Counted from the first letter of the stretch, positions 1-9,584 are shown. The stretch is DNA of 64,000 nucleotides from an uncultured Faecalibacterium sp. (GCA_900539945.1 UQDV01000002.1:88344-152343), one strand, 5' to 3'. The notes: generated by a model not told the origin, from the sequence alone. Made by a program: numbers and translations.

Positions 1-5
1 AATAG

Positions 6-11
6 CCTCCT
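6..11 (-). promoter_or_regulatory. Shine-Dalgarno of a leftward gene outside the window
   Basis: On the minus strand this reads AGGAGG followed by CTATT, so a start codon would fall at or just left of base 1. It implies a gene running leftward out of the window. The rest of bases 1-80 holds no feature I can support. Confidence 0.4.
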
Positions 12-80
12 GAATTGTATGTGTGTTACGTTTCGTAAACCTTTTTATCAAAATGCCCTGTGGACATTTTTGCAAACAGA

Positions 81-581
81 TCAGAGCTTGCCATTCCGGC
101 GCCGTTCATCGAACTTTTCGTTGACGGCCTTTTCCACATTGGGCGTCACGAATTTGCCGATGTCGCTGCCGTAGCGGGCCGCTTCCTTCACGATGGTGGA
201 AGAAAGGTAGCTCCATTTGATGCTGGTGGCCAGAAACATGGTTTCGATGCCGGGCATCAATGCGTGATTCGTCTGAGCCAGCTGGATCTCGTTTTCAAAA
301 TCCGTGACCGCCCGCAGCCCCCGCACCATGACGGATGCGTGCCGCTTTTTGGCGAACTCCACGGTCAGGCCGTCAAAGCTCTCCACGCTGACGTTCGGGA
401 TGCCCTTGCAGCACTCGGTAAGCAGTGCCACACGCTCCTCCACGGTGAACAGCGGGTCTTTTGCGCTGTTGATCAGCACCGCAACGATCAGATGATCGTT
501 GATCTTGGCGGCGCGCTTGATGATGTCGAGATGTCCTTTGGTGACCGGATCGAACGAACCGGGATAAACTGCTGTTGCCAT
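81..581 (-). CDS. coaD: Phosphopantetheine adenylyltransferase
   Basis: Transfers AMP from ATP to 4'-phosphopantetheine, giving dephospho-CoA, the penultimate step of cytoplasmic CoA synthesis. The 166-residue product has the family's usual length. It carries the nucleotidyltransferase motif [10 protein letters not shown] (residues 8-17), RGLR (87-90) and LSSTIVKE (126-133), all typical of CoaD. A longer in-frame start exists at 659, but the ATG at 581 is preceded by a strong AAGGAGGA about 9 nt upstream, and family homology begins there. The gene is monocistronic here and has its own promoter (631-659). Its role in CoA supply fits the neighbouring CoA-transferase, but the two are divergent and not co-transcribed. 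Confidence 0.96.
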   Translation of the reverse strand: MATAVYPGSFDPVTKGHLDIIKRAAKINDHLIVAVLINSAKDPLFTVEERVALLTECCKGIPNVSVESFDGLTVEFAKKRHASVMVRGLRAVTDFENEIQLAQTNHALMPGIETMFLATSIKWSYLSSTIVKEAARYGSDIGKFVTPNVEKAVNEKFDERRRNGKL

Positions 582-630
582 CGGCCAGTGTCCTCCTTGT
601 GCGCTGTGAAAAGCGCGTTTTGGTTCTGCC

Positions 631-659
631 ATGATAGCACTTTCCAGTCTTGTGTGCAA
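631..659 (-). promoter_or_regulatory. Predicted sigma-A promoter for coaD
   Basis: The minus strand reads TTGCAC, a 17-nt spacer, then TATCAT. This would start transcription near 624, leaving a leader of about 40 nt before coaD. Confidence 0.6.
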
Positions 660-865
660 GCCGCAGAACGATTTATCGTTAAATTTTAAACAATCAATTC
701 TGCACTGCAGGGCAGCTGCTTGCTACGTTATTAGTAAATCACATCGTCAAAATTTTATCAAGTCCTTTTCCCAACTTTTTTGGATTTTACGCACCAAACA
801 ATCGTCACAAAAAGCCAAGAATTTTGGTCAGATTGCCAGATGGCGTATTTTTTCGCCCGAAACTA

Positions 866-894
866 TTGATTCTGCACTTTGTTAATGTTATAAC
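866..894 (+). promoter_or_regulatory. Predicted sigma-A promoter for the CoA-transferase gene
   Basis: TTGATT (866-871), a 17-nt spacer and TATAAC (889-894). Transcription would start near 901, so the mRNA has an untranslated leader of about 165 nt. The remaining intergenic sequence 660-1065 is AT-rich and holds no gene I can support. Confidence 0.6.
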
Positions 895-963
895 TAAGTT
901 GTGCAAACTCATCTGCTCTGTGCCTTATTTATATAGTAACAGACAGATGTGGCAAAGCTGTGT

Positions 964-989
964 ACAGGCACCCCCGCCGGGCGGCCTGT
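964..989 (+). other. GC-rich stem-loop in the leader of the CoA-transferase mRNA
   Basis: ACAGGC (964-969) can pair with GCCTGT (984-989) around a very GC-rich loop. There is no T run, so it is not a classical terminator. It sits within the predicted 5' leader about 75 nt before the start codon. Function is unknown; an RNA stability or translation role is only a guess. Confidence 0.3.
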
Positions 990-1065
990 GCCGCCAAAAT
1001 TTATCCGTGCAGAATTGTAGAAAGTTTACAATTCTTTTATGTTTTTTAGGAGAGGATGGTTTATA

Positions 1066-2412
1066 ATGGATTTTATGGAACTGTACGCTCAGAAACGCAT
1101 GACGGCCGCACAGGCTGCTGCTCTGGTCAAAAGCGGTGACTGGGTGGATTACGGCTGGGCCGTGAACACCCCCGTTGCTGTGGATGCCGAGCTGGCCAAG
1201 CGCCTGCCGGAGCTGGAAGGGGTCAACTTCCGCGGCGGCATTCTGATGTGGGTCCCTGAGATCTTCCAGATCGACGACCCCGCTGCCCACATGACCTGGA
1301 ACAGCTGGCATATGGGCGGCATTGAGCGCAAGGCCATTGCGCAGGGCTTCTCCTTCTATTCCCCCATCCGTTATTCCGAGCTGCCCCGCTACTACCGTGA
1401 GAGCCCGGACCCCGTCGATGTGGCCGTGTTCCAGGTGACCCCCATGGATGAGCACGGTTACTTCAACTTCGGCCCCAGCGCTTCCCATCTGGGTGCCGTG
1501 TGCGAAAAGGCCAAAAAGATCATCGTGGAGGTCAATAAGAACATGCCCCGCTGCCTGGGCGGCATGGAGAACTGCGTGCACATCTCGCAGGTGACCGGCA
1601 TCGTGGAGGGCGACAACCCGCCCATCGGCCAGATGGCCGCTCCCGGTGCTGCCACCGAAGTGGACCTGAAGGTTGCCAACCTGATCGTTCCGCAGATCCC
1701 CAACGGTGCCTGCCTGCAGCTGGGCATCGGCGGCATGCCCAATGCCATCGGCAGCCTGATCGCACAGAGCGATCTGAAGGACCTGGGTGTGCACACCGAG
1801 ATGTATGTGGATGCCTTTGTGGACATTGCCAAGGCCGGCAAGATCACCGGTGCCCGCAAGCAGCTGGACAAGGGCCGTCAGGTCTACGCCTTTGGTGCCG
1901 GCACCCAGAAGATGTATGATTACCTGAACGACAACCCGGAGTGCATGTCCGCTCCCGTGGACTACACCAACGACATCCGCAGCATTTCCGCCTTGGATAA
2001 CTTTATTTCCATCAATAATGCCGTGGATATCGACCTGTTTGGTCAGGTGAACGCCGAGAGCGCCGGTGTGAAGCACATTTCCGGTGCAGGCGGTCAGCTG
2101 GATTTCGTGCTGGGTGCCTACCTGTCCAAGGGCGGCAAGAGCTTCATCTGCCTGTCCTCTACCTTCTTTAATAAAAAGACCGGCAAGTTGGAGAGCCGCA
2201 TCCGTCCCACGTTGGAGAACGGCAGCATTGTCACCGATACCCGTGCCAACGTGCACTATCTGTGCACCGAGTATGGCTGCGTGAACCTGAAGGGTCTGAC
2301 CTCTTGGGAAAAGGCTGAGGCTCTGATCAGCGTGGCACACCCGGATTTCCGCGAGGAGCTGATCCGCGAGGCCGAAAAACTGCATATCTGGCGCAGAAGC
2401 AACAAAATTTAA
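1066..2412 (+). CDS. but: Butyryl-CoA:acetate CoA-transferase
   Basis: Moves CoA from butyryl-CoA to acetate, releasing butyrate and acetyl-CoA in the terminal step of colonic butyrate fermentation. The 448-residue protein resembles the Faecalibacterium/Roseburia butyryl-CoA transferases of the Cat1/4-hydroxybutyrate CoA-transferase family along its whole length. The segment HTEM contains the likely catalytic glutamate (Glu245), and GAGGQ (340-344) is the conserved glycine loop near the CoA site. I chose the ATG at 1066 because AGGAGAGG lies just upstream; an in-frame ATG at 1039 precedes that Shine-Dalgarno and is unlikely. The gene has its own promoter and a long leader. A 4-hydroxybutyrate transferase is the main alternative, but the gut-butyrate-producer resemblance favours But. 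Confidence 0.93.
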   Translation: MDFMELYAQKRMTAAQAAALVKSGDWVDYGWAVNTPVAVDAELAKRLPELEGVNFRGGILMWVPEIFQIDDPAAHMTWNSWHMGGIERKAIAQGFSFYSPIRYSELPRYYRESPDPVDVAVFQVTPMDEHGYFNFGPSASHLGAVCEKAKKIIVEVNKNMPRCLGGMENCVHISQVTGIVEGDNPPIGQMAAPGAATEVDLKVANLIVPQIPNGACLQLGIGGMPNAIGSLIAQSDLKDLGVHTEMYVDAFVDIAKAGKITGARKQLDKGRQVYAFGAGTQKMYDYLNDNPECMSAPVDYTNDIRSISALDNFISINNAVDIDLFGQVNAESAGVKHISGAGGQLDFVLGAYLSKGGKSFICLSSTFFNKKTGKLESRIRPTLENGSIVTDTRANVHYLCTEYGCVNLKGLTSWEKAEALISVAHPDFREELIREAEKLHIWRRSNKI

Positions 2413-2460
2413 CAAGCGCTGTGGGTGTTCCCGCTGCCCGCAGCAGGAATGGAGTTTGTC

Positions 2461-3720
2461 ATGATGGACAAAAAACCGCACATCAAACCGTATCTCTATG
2501 GGATGCTCGCAGGGTTTGGTGCCATTGCACTGAGTATCATCTTCTTTTTCCTTATTTACCGCTTTGACGGCTTCGGCTCGGCCATCTCTACCCTGACCGG
2601 CATCCTGATGCCGTTCATCTACGGTGCCGTCATTGCCTATCTGCTCAAGCCGGTGTGCAACACCATTGAGGCGTTCCTGCGCCGGTTCATCCCGGAAAAG
2701 ATGAAGAACCTGATCAACGCCCTGTCCGTGACGTTCACCATCCTGTTCGGGCTCCTGCTGATCTACGCGCTGTGCATGATGATCATCCCGCAGCTGATCA
2801 CCAGCGTGACCACCCTGTACTACACCGCGCAGGCCAATATTACAAAGTTCATGTACTGGGCAAACCATCTGGAGTTCATTGAGAAGAACGAGCAGATCAT
2901 GGAACTGCTCAATTCGGCTTACGCCGCCCTGAATACCAATCTGGACACATGGATCAAGAACACCCTGCTGCCCTCCATGCAGAACATCGTCAGCGGTGCT
3001 GCCATCGGCGTGCTGAATGTGGTGACCGTAGCCAAGAACCTGATCATCGGCATCATCGTGGCCGTGTACATTCTGGCCAGCCGCAAACGCTTTGTGCAGC
3101 AGGCCAAAATGGTGCTTTACAGCCTCGTCAAGCCCCGTTGGGCCAACCTGATCACCGAAGAAGTGAAGTACGCAGACCGGATGTTCGGCGGCTTTATCAA
3201 CGGCAAGATCATGGACTCTGCCATCATCGGCGTCCTGTGCTATATCGGCTGCCTGATTTTCAAGTTCCCCAGTGCGCTGCTGGTCTCGGTGATCATCGGT
3301 GTGACCAACGTGATCCCCTTCTTCGGGCCATTCATCGGTGCCATCCCGGCCACGCTGCTCATTCTGATCCAGAACCCCATCAAAGCGCTGTGGTTCGTCC
3401 TGTTCGTGCTGGTGCTCCAGCAGGCGGACGGCAACATCATCGGGCCCAAGATCCTGGGCAACACCACCGGCCTTTCCAGCTTCTGGGTGCTGTTTGCCAT
3501 CCTGCTGTTCGGCGGCCTGTGGGGCTTTGCCGGCATGATCGTGGGCGTGCCGCTGTTCGCCGTGATCTACGACGTGATCAAAAAGCTGGTCATTCACGGT
3601 CTGCGCCGCAACGAAGAGCTGGATATGCTCAACACCTATCACGACAACTTCGGCGACCCGGAGGATGATCCTCCCGCACCGGAAGCCCCGGCGCAGGCCC
3701 CCTCCGCCGACAAAACGTAA
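2461..3720 (+). CDS. AI-2E family transporter (PerM/YdiK-like permease)
   Basis: Polytopic membrane protein of the AI-2E/UPF0118 family, 419 residues. Members have been linked to autoinducer-2 export or to ion/proton antiport; the substrate here cannot be read from sequence. Hydrophobic helices occupy roughly residues 10-35, 40-65 and 75-105, followed by a long amphipathic loop and a C-terminal bundle of helices with the family-typical glycine/proline-rich segment around GPFIGAIPA. The C-terminus is proline- and alanine-rich and cytoplasmic. The ATG at 2461 follows AGGAATGGAG; an upstream in-frame ATG at 2425 lacks a good ribosome site. It lies 48 nt after the CoA-transferase with no clear terminator between, so read-through from that promoter is likely, although a functional link is not evident. 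Confidence 0.85.
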   Translation: MMDKKPHIKPYLYGMLAGFGAIALSIIFFFLIYRFDGFGSAISTLTGILMPFIYGAVIAYLLKPVCNTIEAFLRRFIPEKMKNLINALSVTFTILFGLLLIYALCMMIIPQLITSVTTLYYTAQANITKFMYWANHLEFIEKNEQIMELLNSAYAALNTNLDTWIKNTLLPSMQNIVSGAAIGVLNVVTVAKNLIIGIIVAVYILASRKRFVQQAKMVLYSLVKPRWANLITEEVKYADRMFGGFINGKIMDSAIIGVLCYIGCLIFKFPSALLVSVIIGVTNVIPFFGPFIGAIPATLLILIQNPIKALWFVLFVLVLQQADGNIIGPKILGNTTGLSSFWVLFAILLFGGLWGFAGMIVGVPLFAVIYDVIKKLVIHGLRRNEELDMLNTYHDNFGDPEDDPPAPEAPAQAPSADKT

Positions 3721-3731
3721 GCATCTTCTCT

Positions 3732-3764
3732 GCCCCGTACCGGCTCCCCAGTGCGGGGCTTTTT
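3732..3764 (+). terminator. Rho-independent terminator after the AI-2E transporter
   Basis: GCCCCG pairs with CGGGGC (an alternative CCCC/GGGG stem is also possible) and is followed directly by TTTTT. Confidence 0.75.
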
Positions 3765-3851
3765 GCTGTCGCCGGGTCGTTCACGCAAACGATTTGAAAT
3801 GGTCTCCGCTGCGCTCTGGCCGTTCCCCATCATTTCTCTCACAGGCAGAAC

Positions 3852-3886
3852 AAAGCCCCTGCATCCGGTCGGGACGCAGGGGCTTT
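3852..3886. terminator. Bidirectional terminator between convergent genes
   Basis: An 11-bp perfect stem, AAAGCCCCTGC with GCAGGGGCTTT, has T-rich tails on both strands. It lies 29 nt beyond the stop of the leftward radical SAM gene and also backs up the plus-strand terminator. Confidence 0.8.
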
Positions 3887-3914
3887 TGTTCCGTTTTATG
3901 ATGTCTGCCGCTGA

Positions 3915-5348
3915 TTACTTTTCAATGGGCTGCGAGGGCTTCCAGTCCTTATAGTTCTCGTAACGGCTCTCGCGGATCTTGGTATGGGACCAGATCTCGT
4001 CTGCCGTGGGCTGCCAGTTGGCGGCGTAAGCCTTGCACTTCTCGCACAGATGCTCCACGGTCTCCGGCGACTGCAGGTCGGTGCTGTGGGCACCGGTCTC
4101 GTGCACCATCTTCTGCAGCAGCTCGGGGTTCTCCAGCATCGGGCAGGGACGCAGGTGATTCTTGTTGAAAGGCTGGCCGTTGTGGTAAGCCATGAACAGC
4201 GGGCTGTGCAGGATCTCCAGGATGCTCTGGTCGTGGATGTTGGCGTTGGAATAGTGGATGAACACGCAGGGCTCTGCGTCGCCGGCCGAGTTGATATGGA
4301 AGTAGTTGCGGCCGCCGGCAATGCAGCCGCCCACAAACTCACCGTCGTTCTGGAAGTCCATGGGGTAGAACGGGATGTCGCACTCCTCGGAACGCAGGTA
4401 GCGGATGCGCTTGATCATATACTGGCGCTGTTCCGGGGTGGGCATCAGCTCCGGAGCAGCATCGTTGCCCACGGGCATGTAGTGGAAGTAGAAGCCGAAG
4501 TGTGCGCCCTTGTCGCACAGAAAACGCATGAAGGTGTCGTTGGTGACAGCCTCAATGTTCTGGCTGGTATAGCAGATGGAGGTGCCGAACACAATGCCGT
4601 GCTTCTTGAGCAGGTCCATGGCGTTCATAACGGCAGCATAGTGGCCCTCACCGCGGCGGGCGTCGTTGGTCTCCGGGGTGCCCTCGATGGACAGCATAAA
4701 GGCAATGTTGCCAAGACGCTGCACTTCCTGGCAGAAGGGCTCGTCGATCAGGGTGGAGTTGGTGTAGATGGCAAACTGCACATCGTTGTGCTTTTCGGCC
4801 AGCTTCAGGATGTCCTTCTTGCGCACCAGCGGCTCGCCGCCGGTCAGCATGTACAGGTACACGCCCAGCTCCTTGCCCTGGGTGATGATCTTGTCCATAT
4901 CCTCAAAGCTGAGGTTGTTCTTGTGGCCGTATTCACCGGCCCAGCAGCCCACGCAGTGCATATTGCAGGCAGAGGTGGGGTCAAACAGGATCAGCCAGGG
5001 AATGTTGCACTGGTACTTCACGCGGTTCTCGCGGATGGTCTTGGTGCCCCGGAAGAAAGCCTCATAGCCCAGGTTCAGGGCCATGGTGCGGGCAACATGG
5101 GGGTCGGTCTGGTCCAGCACACAGTTGATCAGCTTGGACCACTTGCTGTCCGGGTCGCTCAGGGTCTTTTTGGCGCGCTCGTAAGTCTCATCGCTGAAGG
5201 AGCTGCCGTAAAACTGCTTTGCCAGATCCACGATTTGGCCCATGGTCTTTTCAGGATCCTTATCTGCATGAGAAAGCACCACGTCCACCATCTTGCCAAC
5301 GGCGGCGCGCTGCATCTTATGGGTCAAATTTTCAAGAGAAGTGTTCAT
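3915..5348 (-). CDS. Radical SAM protein with C-terminal SPASM-like cysteines
   Basis: A 477-residue radical SAM enzyme of unassigned reaction. The 4Fe-4S/SAM motif is CNMHCVGC (Cys128, Cys132, Cys135), and GGEP (170-173) binds the SAM amino group. Further cysteines in the C-terminal third (GGCIAGG, EPCVF, RPCPM, CEKC) suggest one or more auxiliary iron-sulfur clusters as in SPASM proteins. The N-terminal 110 residues are a helical extension. No peptide precursor gene is visible beside it, so a peptide-maturase role is unsupported. GGAGG lies just before the ATG. It is downstream of, and in the same direction as, a TetR-like gene, with a terminator between them; an inverted repeat ATGG(T/C)ACC at 5404-5433 lies in the gap and could be an operator. 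Confidence 0.88.
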   Translation of the reverse strand: MNTSLENLTHKMQRAAVGKMVDVVLSHADKDPEKTMGQIVDLAKQFYGSSFSDETYERAKKTLSDPDSKWSKLINCVLDQTDPHVARTMALNLGYEAFFRGTKTIRENRVKYQCNIPWLILFDPTSACNMHCVGCWAGEYGHKNNLSFEDMDKIITQGKELGVYLYMLTGGEPLVRKKDILKLAEKHNDVQFAIYTNSTLIDEPFCQEVQRLGNIAFMLSIEGTPETNDARRGEGHYAAVMNAMDLLKKHGIVFGTSICYTSQNIEAVTNDTFMRFLCDKGAHFGFYFHYMPVGNDAAPELMPTPEQRQYMIKRIRYLRSEECDIPFYPMDFQNDGEFVGGCIAGGRNYFHINSAGDAEPCVFIHYSNANIHDQSILEILHSPLFMAYHNGQPFNKNHLRPCPMLENPELLQKMVHETGAHSTDLQSPETVEHLCEKCKAYAANWQPTADEIWSHTKIRESRYENYKDWKPSQPIEK

Positions 5349-5445
5349 AAGTCGTTTTCCTCCAAACAGATTCTGTTGAAATCATCCTTTATTTTATGGA
5401 TGTATGGTACCACGTTCAGTCGAAAGGTGCCATAATCAGAAAATA

Positions 5446-5472
5446 CGCCGTGATGGAAAACCCATCACGGCG
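5446..5472 (-). terminator. Terminator after the TetR-like gene
   Basis: CGCCGTGATGG and CCATCACGGCG form an 11-bp perfect stem with a 5-nt loop; on the minus strand it is followed by TATTTTCTG. Confidence 0.75.
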
Positions 5473-5515
5473 CACTGTTTGATAAGATTTTTACGTTTTC
5501 GGCCGGTTCCGAGGC

Positions 5516-6100
5516 TTAATCCTCGTCCCGTGCGGTGCCGCCCCGGTTGCTGGCCAGTCGGCACAGGGCACGCCGCAGGTCACCGTGGATCATGGTGCCC
5601 AGCCGCTCAGTCATGGCCGCCGGGTCGGTTTTCATGTCACGGCGGATCCATTCCAGCGTCATGCCCACCAGAGCGTACTTGTAAAAGTCCACCACGAACT
5701 GCTTGTCGGCATCCTGGACCGTGATGTCCTTGCACTCGCGGTCGGCATATTCCTTCAGCGTGGGATCCAGCAATTTATAAAGATACTGCTCCACCTGTTC
5801 GCGGCCCACCGAACGGTACACATTCAGCACCAGGGTCTTGTTCTCCTGCAGCTGATGCAGGATGTCCAGAAATGCCTCGTTCCAGGTCTCAAAGCTCTGT
5901 CGGCCCTCCAGGATCTTGGAGGCGTCCTCCACAAGGATCCAGTCCACCAGATCGTAGATGTCTTTGAAATGATAATAGAAGGTCATACGGTTCACACCGC
6001 AGTCCTCGGTGATGTCGTTGATCGTGATCTTGTTGAGGGGCTTCTGGAGCAACAGCTTTTTGAGCGATGCCTCCAGCGCCCGCTTGGTCGTCTGTGACAC
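5516..6100 (-). CDS. TetR family regulator (DhaS-like, C-terminal TetR_C_8 type)
   Basis: Predicted DNA-binding regulator of 194 residues. The N-terminal helix-turn-helix (roughly residues 20-45, ITINDITEDCGVNRMTFYYHF) is the classical TetR type, and the rest matches the TetR subgroup often annotated DhaS-like, whose ligands are mostly unknown. I chose a GTG start at 6100, giving MSQTTKRALEASL, the usual start of this subgroup, with AAAGGA 8 nt upstream. The ATG at 6109 is possible but directly abuts the Shine-Dalgarno, and an ATG at 6220 is too far upstream. The adjacent radical SAM gene is an obvious candidate target, but this is inference. Confidence 0.85.
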   Translation of the reverse strand: MSQTTKRALEASLKKLLLQKPLNKITINDITEDCGVNRMTFYYHFKDIYDLVDWILVEDASKILEGRQSFETWNEAFLDILHQLQENKTLVLNVYRSVGREQVEQYLYKLLDPTLKEYADRECKDITVQDADKQFVVDFYKYALVGMTLEWIRRDMKTDPAAMTERLGTMIHGDLRRALCRLASNRGGTARDED

Positions 6101-6336
6101 AAAAACCATCCTTTCCAGGCAGAAATTTTCCTGCCCTGTGCGGTGAAAGCCGTGAGAAGATTTTCCATGTCCTATTTTACCGCAGAATCCTGTCAAAAAG
6201 CAAGGACAATCTTTGTACACTTTTTGAATTTATTGTGCATTCACGCAAGTTTGTGTTTTGCATCGCGTACATTTTTGGGCATCCGGCCATATCAAATCGG
6301 AATACCTCCTCCACCCTTCCGGCATGTCCGCCCGGC

Positions 6337-6350
6337 TTTGCCGCGGCAAA
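6337..6350. promoter_or_regulatory. 14-bp perfect palindrome upstream of proC
   Basis: TTTGCCGCGGCAAA is exactly self-complementary and ends 16 bp before the proC -35 element. A protein-binding site is possible, but nothing identifies the protein. Confidence 0.3.
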
Positions 6351-6366
6351 AAAGAGGCGGTTCCTC

Positions 6367-6395
6367 TTGATTTTATCGTCCCGCGTGCTTACAAT
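6367..6395 (+). promoter_or_regulatory. Predicted sigma-A promoter for proC-proB-proA
   Basis: TTGATT, 17-nt spacer, TACAAT. Transcription would start around 6402, about 37 nt before proC. The rest of 6101-6366 shows no gene. Confidence 0.65.
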
Positions 6396-6438
6396 GGAGG
6401 CAGGCAGAAATCGTCTGCCGTAAGGGAGGGTATGAATT

Positions 6439-7245
6439 ATGATGGAAACGATCGGTTTTCTGGGCTGCGGCAACATGGGCGGCGCAATTGCGCGGGCCGT
6501 GTGCAAGGCTGCAGACCCTAAAAAGGTCTATCTGGCAAACCGCACCACGGCCAAGGCACAGGCTCTGGCCAAGGAACTGGGCTGCAAAGTGGCGACCAAC
6601 GCTGAGGTGGCCGCGGAATGCGACCTGATCTTTCTGGCGGTGAAGCCCCAGATGATGGAGGCCCTGCTGGCACCGCTGAAGTTCTCGCTGGACGAGCGCC
6701 CGAGCCGTTTCGTGCTGTGCAGCATGGCCGCCGGACTGTCCATTGCCCGCATTCAGGAGATGGCGGGCGAGGACTTCCCGGTGATCCGCATCATGCCCAA
6801 CACCCCGGCTTCCGTGGGCGAAGGCATGATCCAGTACTGCTCCAGCAATGTGACTGCCGAGGAAGAAGAATCTTTCCGGAAGATCATGGCCCCGGCCGGG
6901 CGGCTGGATGCCGTGCCGGAAAACCTGATCGATGCAGCCAGCTGCGTGTCCGGCTGCGGCCCGGCCTGGGTGTACCAGTTCATTGAGGCACTGGCAGACG
7001 GCGGCGTAGCCTGCGGCCTGCCTCGTGCCAAGGCACAGGAATATGCCGCTCAGATGGTCCTGGGCAGCGCCAAGCTGGTGCTGGAAAGCGGCCAGCATCC
7101 CGGTGCCCTCAAGGACGCCGTGTGCAGCCCCGGCGGCAGCACCATTCAGGGCGTGCGCGTGCTGGAAGAGCACGGCCTGCGGGGCGCGGTGATGGACGCT
7201 GTGCTTGCCGCTTACGACAAGACAAAGGAAATGGGAAAGGGTTAA
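6439..7245 (+). CDS. proC: Pyrroline-5-carboxylate reductase
   Basis: Reduces 1-pyrroline-5-carboxylate to L-proline with NAD(P)H, the last step of proline synthesis. The 268-residue protein has the Rossmann motif GFLGCGNMGGA at residues 6-16, and near its C-terminus the P5CR signature with SPGGSTIQG. GGGAGGG lies 8 nt before the ATG at 6439; the next codon is also ATG. It is the first gene of a three-gene operon that also encodes the two enzymes making its substrate, so the cluster covers glutamate to proline. Confidence 0.96.
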   Translation: MMETIGFLGCGNMGGAIARAVCKAADPKKVYLANRTTAKAQALAKELGCKVATNAEVAAECDLIFLAVKPQMMEALLAPLKFSLDERPSRFVLCSMAAGLSIARIQEMAGEDFPVIRIMPNTPASVGEGMIQYCSSNVTAEEEESFRKIMAPAGRLDAVPENLIDAASCVSGCGPAWVYQFIEALADGGVACGLPRAKAQEYAAQMVLGSAKLVLESGQHPGALKDAVCSPGGSTIQGVRVLEEHGLRGAVMDAVLAAYDKTKEMGKG

Positions 7246-7252
7246 TGGACTT

Positions 7253-8038
7253 ATGCGCATCGTTGTGAAGGTAGGCACCTCTACTCTGGCATACGGCACC
7301 GGACGGCTGAACATCCGCCATACGGAGCAGCTGGTCAAGGTGCTGAGCGATTTGAAAAATGAGGGCCACGAGGTCATTCTGGTATCGTCCGGTGCCATTG
7401 GCATGGGCGTGGGCAAGCTGTCGCTGCCGCAGCGCCCAAAGGACACCGCCAGCAAGCAGGCCTGTGCCGCAGTGGGTCAGTGTGAGCTGATGTATACCTA
7501 CGACCGGCTCTTCAATGCCTACAATCACACCGTTGCGCAGATCCTGCTCACCGGCGTGGACGTGGAGCATACTGACCGGCGGGTCAACTTCCAGAACACC
7601 CTGTCCCGCCTGCTGGAGCTGGGGGCTTTGCCCATCATCAACGAAAACGACACCGTTGCCACCGACGAGATCACGTCCATCGGCGACAACGACACCCTGG
7701 CCGCCATCGTGGCCTGCTGCTGCAAAGCCGACCTGCTGGTATTGCTGAGCGACATCGACGGCCTGTACACGGCCAACCCCCACACCCATCCGGACGCTGC
7801 GCTCATCCCGCTGGTGGAAGAGATCACCCCCGAGGTAATGGCACTGGCCGATGGGGCCGGTTCGGCACTGGGCACCGGCGGCATGGCCACCAAGCTGCGG
7901 GCAGCCCGCATGGTCACCGGCAGCGGCGCCGATATGGTCATTGCCAACGGCGCACACCCGGAGGTGCTGTACGACATTGCCGACGGCAAGCCCGCCGGGA
8001 CCCGTTTCAAAGGACGCAGACAGGAGGATCTGGCATGA
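7253..8038 (+). CDS. proB: Glutamate 5-kinase, single-domain form without PUA
   Basis: Phosphorylates L-glutamate to glutamyl 5-phosphate, the first committed step of proline synthesis. The 261-residue protein is an amino-acid-kinase fold with VVKVGTSTL at the N-terminus, SSGAIGMG, and the conserved INENDTV segment. It ends where the kinase domain ends and lacks the roughly 100-residue PUA domain of the E. coli enzyme, a natural short form seen in a number of bacteria. An upstream in-frame start at 7205 lies inside proC; the ATG at 7253 follows GGGAAAGGG and is preferred. It overlaps proA by an ATGA, suggesting coupled translation. Confidence 0.94.
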   Translation: MRIVVKVGTSTLAYGTGRLNIRHTEQLVKVLSDLKNEGHEVILVSSGAIGMGVGKLSLPQRPKDTASKQACAAVGQCELMYTYDRLFNAYNHTVAQILLTGVDVEHTDRRVNFQNTLSRLLELGALPIINENDTVATDEITSIGDNDTLAAIVACCCKADLLVLLSDIDGLYTANPHTHPDAALIPLVEEITPEVMALADGAGSALGTGGMATKLRAARMVTGSGADMVIANGAHPEVLYDIADGKPAGTRFKGRRQEDLA

Positions 8039-9297
8039 CGACACAGGAGATTCTGGAAGCCGCCCGCGCAGCAAAAACAGTCGTTGCACTGGCAAGCAGC
8101 GAGACCCGCACCCACGCTCTGTGGGCCATGTCCGACTGGCTGTGCCACCCGGAAAACATGGAGGCCATCCTGGCCGCAAACGCCGAGGATATGGCCGCCG
8201 CCAAGGGGCACATCAGCGACGTGATGCTGGACCGGCTGGCCCTGACCGAGGAGCGCATCGGAGCCATGGCCCGGGGCATTCTGGAGGTGGCCGCCCTGCC
8301 GGACCCGGTGGGCCGGGTGCTGAAACGGGTGGAGCGCCCCAACGGGCTGGTGATCGAAAAGACCGCCGTGCCCATGGGCGTGATCGCTATCATCTACGAG
8401 AGCCGCCCCAACGTGACCAGCGACGCCGCCGCCCTTGCCATCAAGAGCGGCAATGCCTGCATCCTGCGCTGCGGCAAAGAGGCCTGGCGCAGCGCCAATG
8501 CCATTGTGAAAGCGCTGCGGCAGGGTCTTGTGGAGAACGGCCTGCCGGAAGCCGCTGTCAGCCTGATCGAGGACACCTCCCACGCCTCGGCCAACGCCCT
8601 GATGACCGCTGTGGGCTATGTGGACCTGCTGATCCCCCGCGGCGGGGCCGGGCTGATCCGCGCCTGCGTGGAAAACGCCAAGGTCCCCTGCATCCAGACC
8701 GGCACCGGCATCTGCCACATTTTTGTGGATGACACCGCCGACCAGGATAAGGCACTGGACATCATTGAGAACGCCAAGGCCAGCCGCCCCAGCGTGTGCA
8801 ATGCCGAGGAAGTATGTCTGGTGCATTCGGCCATTGCGGCAGAGTTTCTGCCCAAGCTGGCTCAGCGCCTCGGCCCGGACCGCACGGCAAAGGGCCTGCA
8901 TCCGGTGGAACTGCGGCTGGACGAGCGCGCCGCGGCCATCATCCCCGGCACCCCGGCAGGCCCGCAGGACTTTGACACCGAGTTTCTGGATTACATTCTG
9001 GCCGTCAAGGTCGTGGACAGCGTGGACGAGGCCATTGCCCACATCGCTGCTCACTCCACCGGCCACAGCGAAGCCATCCTGACCCGGACACAGGCCCACG
9101 CCGACCGGTTCACGGCAGCTGTGGACAGTGCCGCCGTGTATGTAAACTGTTCCACCCGCTTTACCGATGGCGGAGAGTTCGGGCTGGGCTGCGAGATGGG
9201 CATCTCCACCCAGAAGCTGCACGCCCGCGGCCCGATGGGGCTGGAAGAGCTTTGCAGCTACAAGTACATCATCCACGGAGATGGGCAGATCCGCTGA
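8035..9297 (+). CDS. proA: Glutamate-5-semialdehyde dehydrogenase (gamma-glutamyl phosphate reductase)
   Basis: Reduces glutamyl 5-phosphate with NADPH to glutamate 5-semialdehyde, which cyclises to the ProC substrate. The 420-residue aldehyde-dehydrogenase-fold protein keeps the ProA catalytic cysteine context [10 protein letters not shown] and the terminal [20 protein letters not shown] signature. It starts inside the proB stop codon (ATGA overlap), and a terminator follows at 9334-9369. The labile intermediate is thought to be channelled between ProB and ProA, which fits the tight coupling. Confidence 0.96.
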   Translation: MTTQEILEAARAAKTVVALASSETRTHALWAMSDWLCHPENMEAILAANAEDMAAAKGHISDVMLDRLALTEERIGAMARGILEVAALPDPVGRVLKRVERPNGLVIEKTAVPMGVIAIIYESRPNVTSDAAALAIKSGNACILRCGKEAWRSANAIVKALRQGLVENGLPEAAVSLIEDTSHASANALMTAVGYVDLLIPRGGAGLIRACVENAKVPCIQTGTGICHIFVDDTADQDKALDIIENAKASRPSVCNAEEVCLVHSAIAAEFLPKLAQRLGPDRTAKGLHPVELRLDERAAAIIPGTPAGPQDFDTEFLDYILAVKVVDSVDEAIAHIAAHSTGHSEAILTRTQAHADRFTAAVDSAAVYVNCSTRFTDGGEFGLGCEMGISTQKLHARGPMGLEELCSYKYIIHGDGQIR

Positions 9298-9333
9298 GTT
9301 CCCCACCTCCCCAGTGTGAAAATAATTTTCTCG

Positions 9334-9369
9334 TGCAGGCCGACGTCCGACGTCCCGGCCTGCATTTTT
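9334..9369 (+). terminator. Terminator of the proline operon
   Basis: TGCAGGCC pairs with GGCCTGCA and is followed by TTTTT. The loop holds two copies of ACGTCC. Confidence 0.75.
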
Positions 9370-9542
9370 GTTTTATCGGCATGGAGCGTTTTTTCTTCAG
9401 CAACAATTTTTGAAGATTGTTTTCACTTTTGATGATTTTTCCGTGTTTTGGGGCAGACTATTGTATCCAAGTTTTTTCTGTTTCTCACAAATAAAAAGTG
9501 TTACTTTCTCCGTTTTTTCTTGCAAAATCTTCAAAAAAACTC

Positions 9543-9571
9543 TTGACACCCCTGTTTTCGCGCGGTAAAAC
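9543..9571 (+). promoter_or_regulatory. Predicted promoter for the MgsA-like gene
   Basis: A perfect TTGACA at 9543-9548, 17-nt spacer, then TAAAAC, a weak -10. The preceding 150 bases are very A/T rich and could act as an UP element. Nothing else was seen in 9370-9542. Confidence 0.5.
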
Positions 9572-9584
9572 TATATTGGAAATT

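Noticed and set aside
2413-2460. Terminator between the CoA-transferase and AI-2E genes
   Set aside because: A weak GCTG...CAGC pairing exists but has no T run.
925-3642. A 905-codon open frame on the minus strand opposite the CoA-transferase and AI-2E genes
   Set aside because: Its product is rich in His, Gln, Gly and Asp with no domain, a typical antisense shadow of GC-rich coding sequence; both plus-strand genes are well identified.
3765-3851. Possible small RNA or tRNA between two terminators
   Set aside because: No cloverleaf, promoter or conserved motif could be found in these 87 bases.
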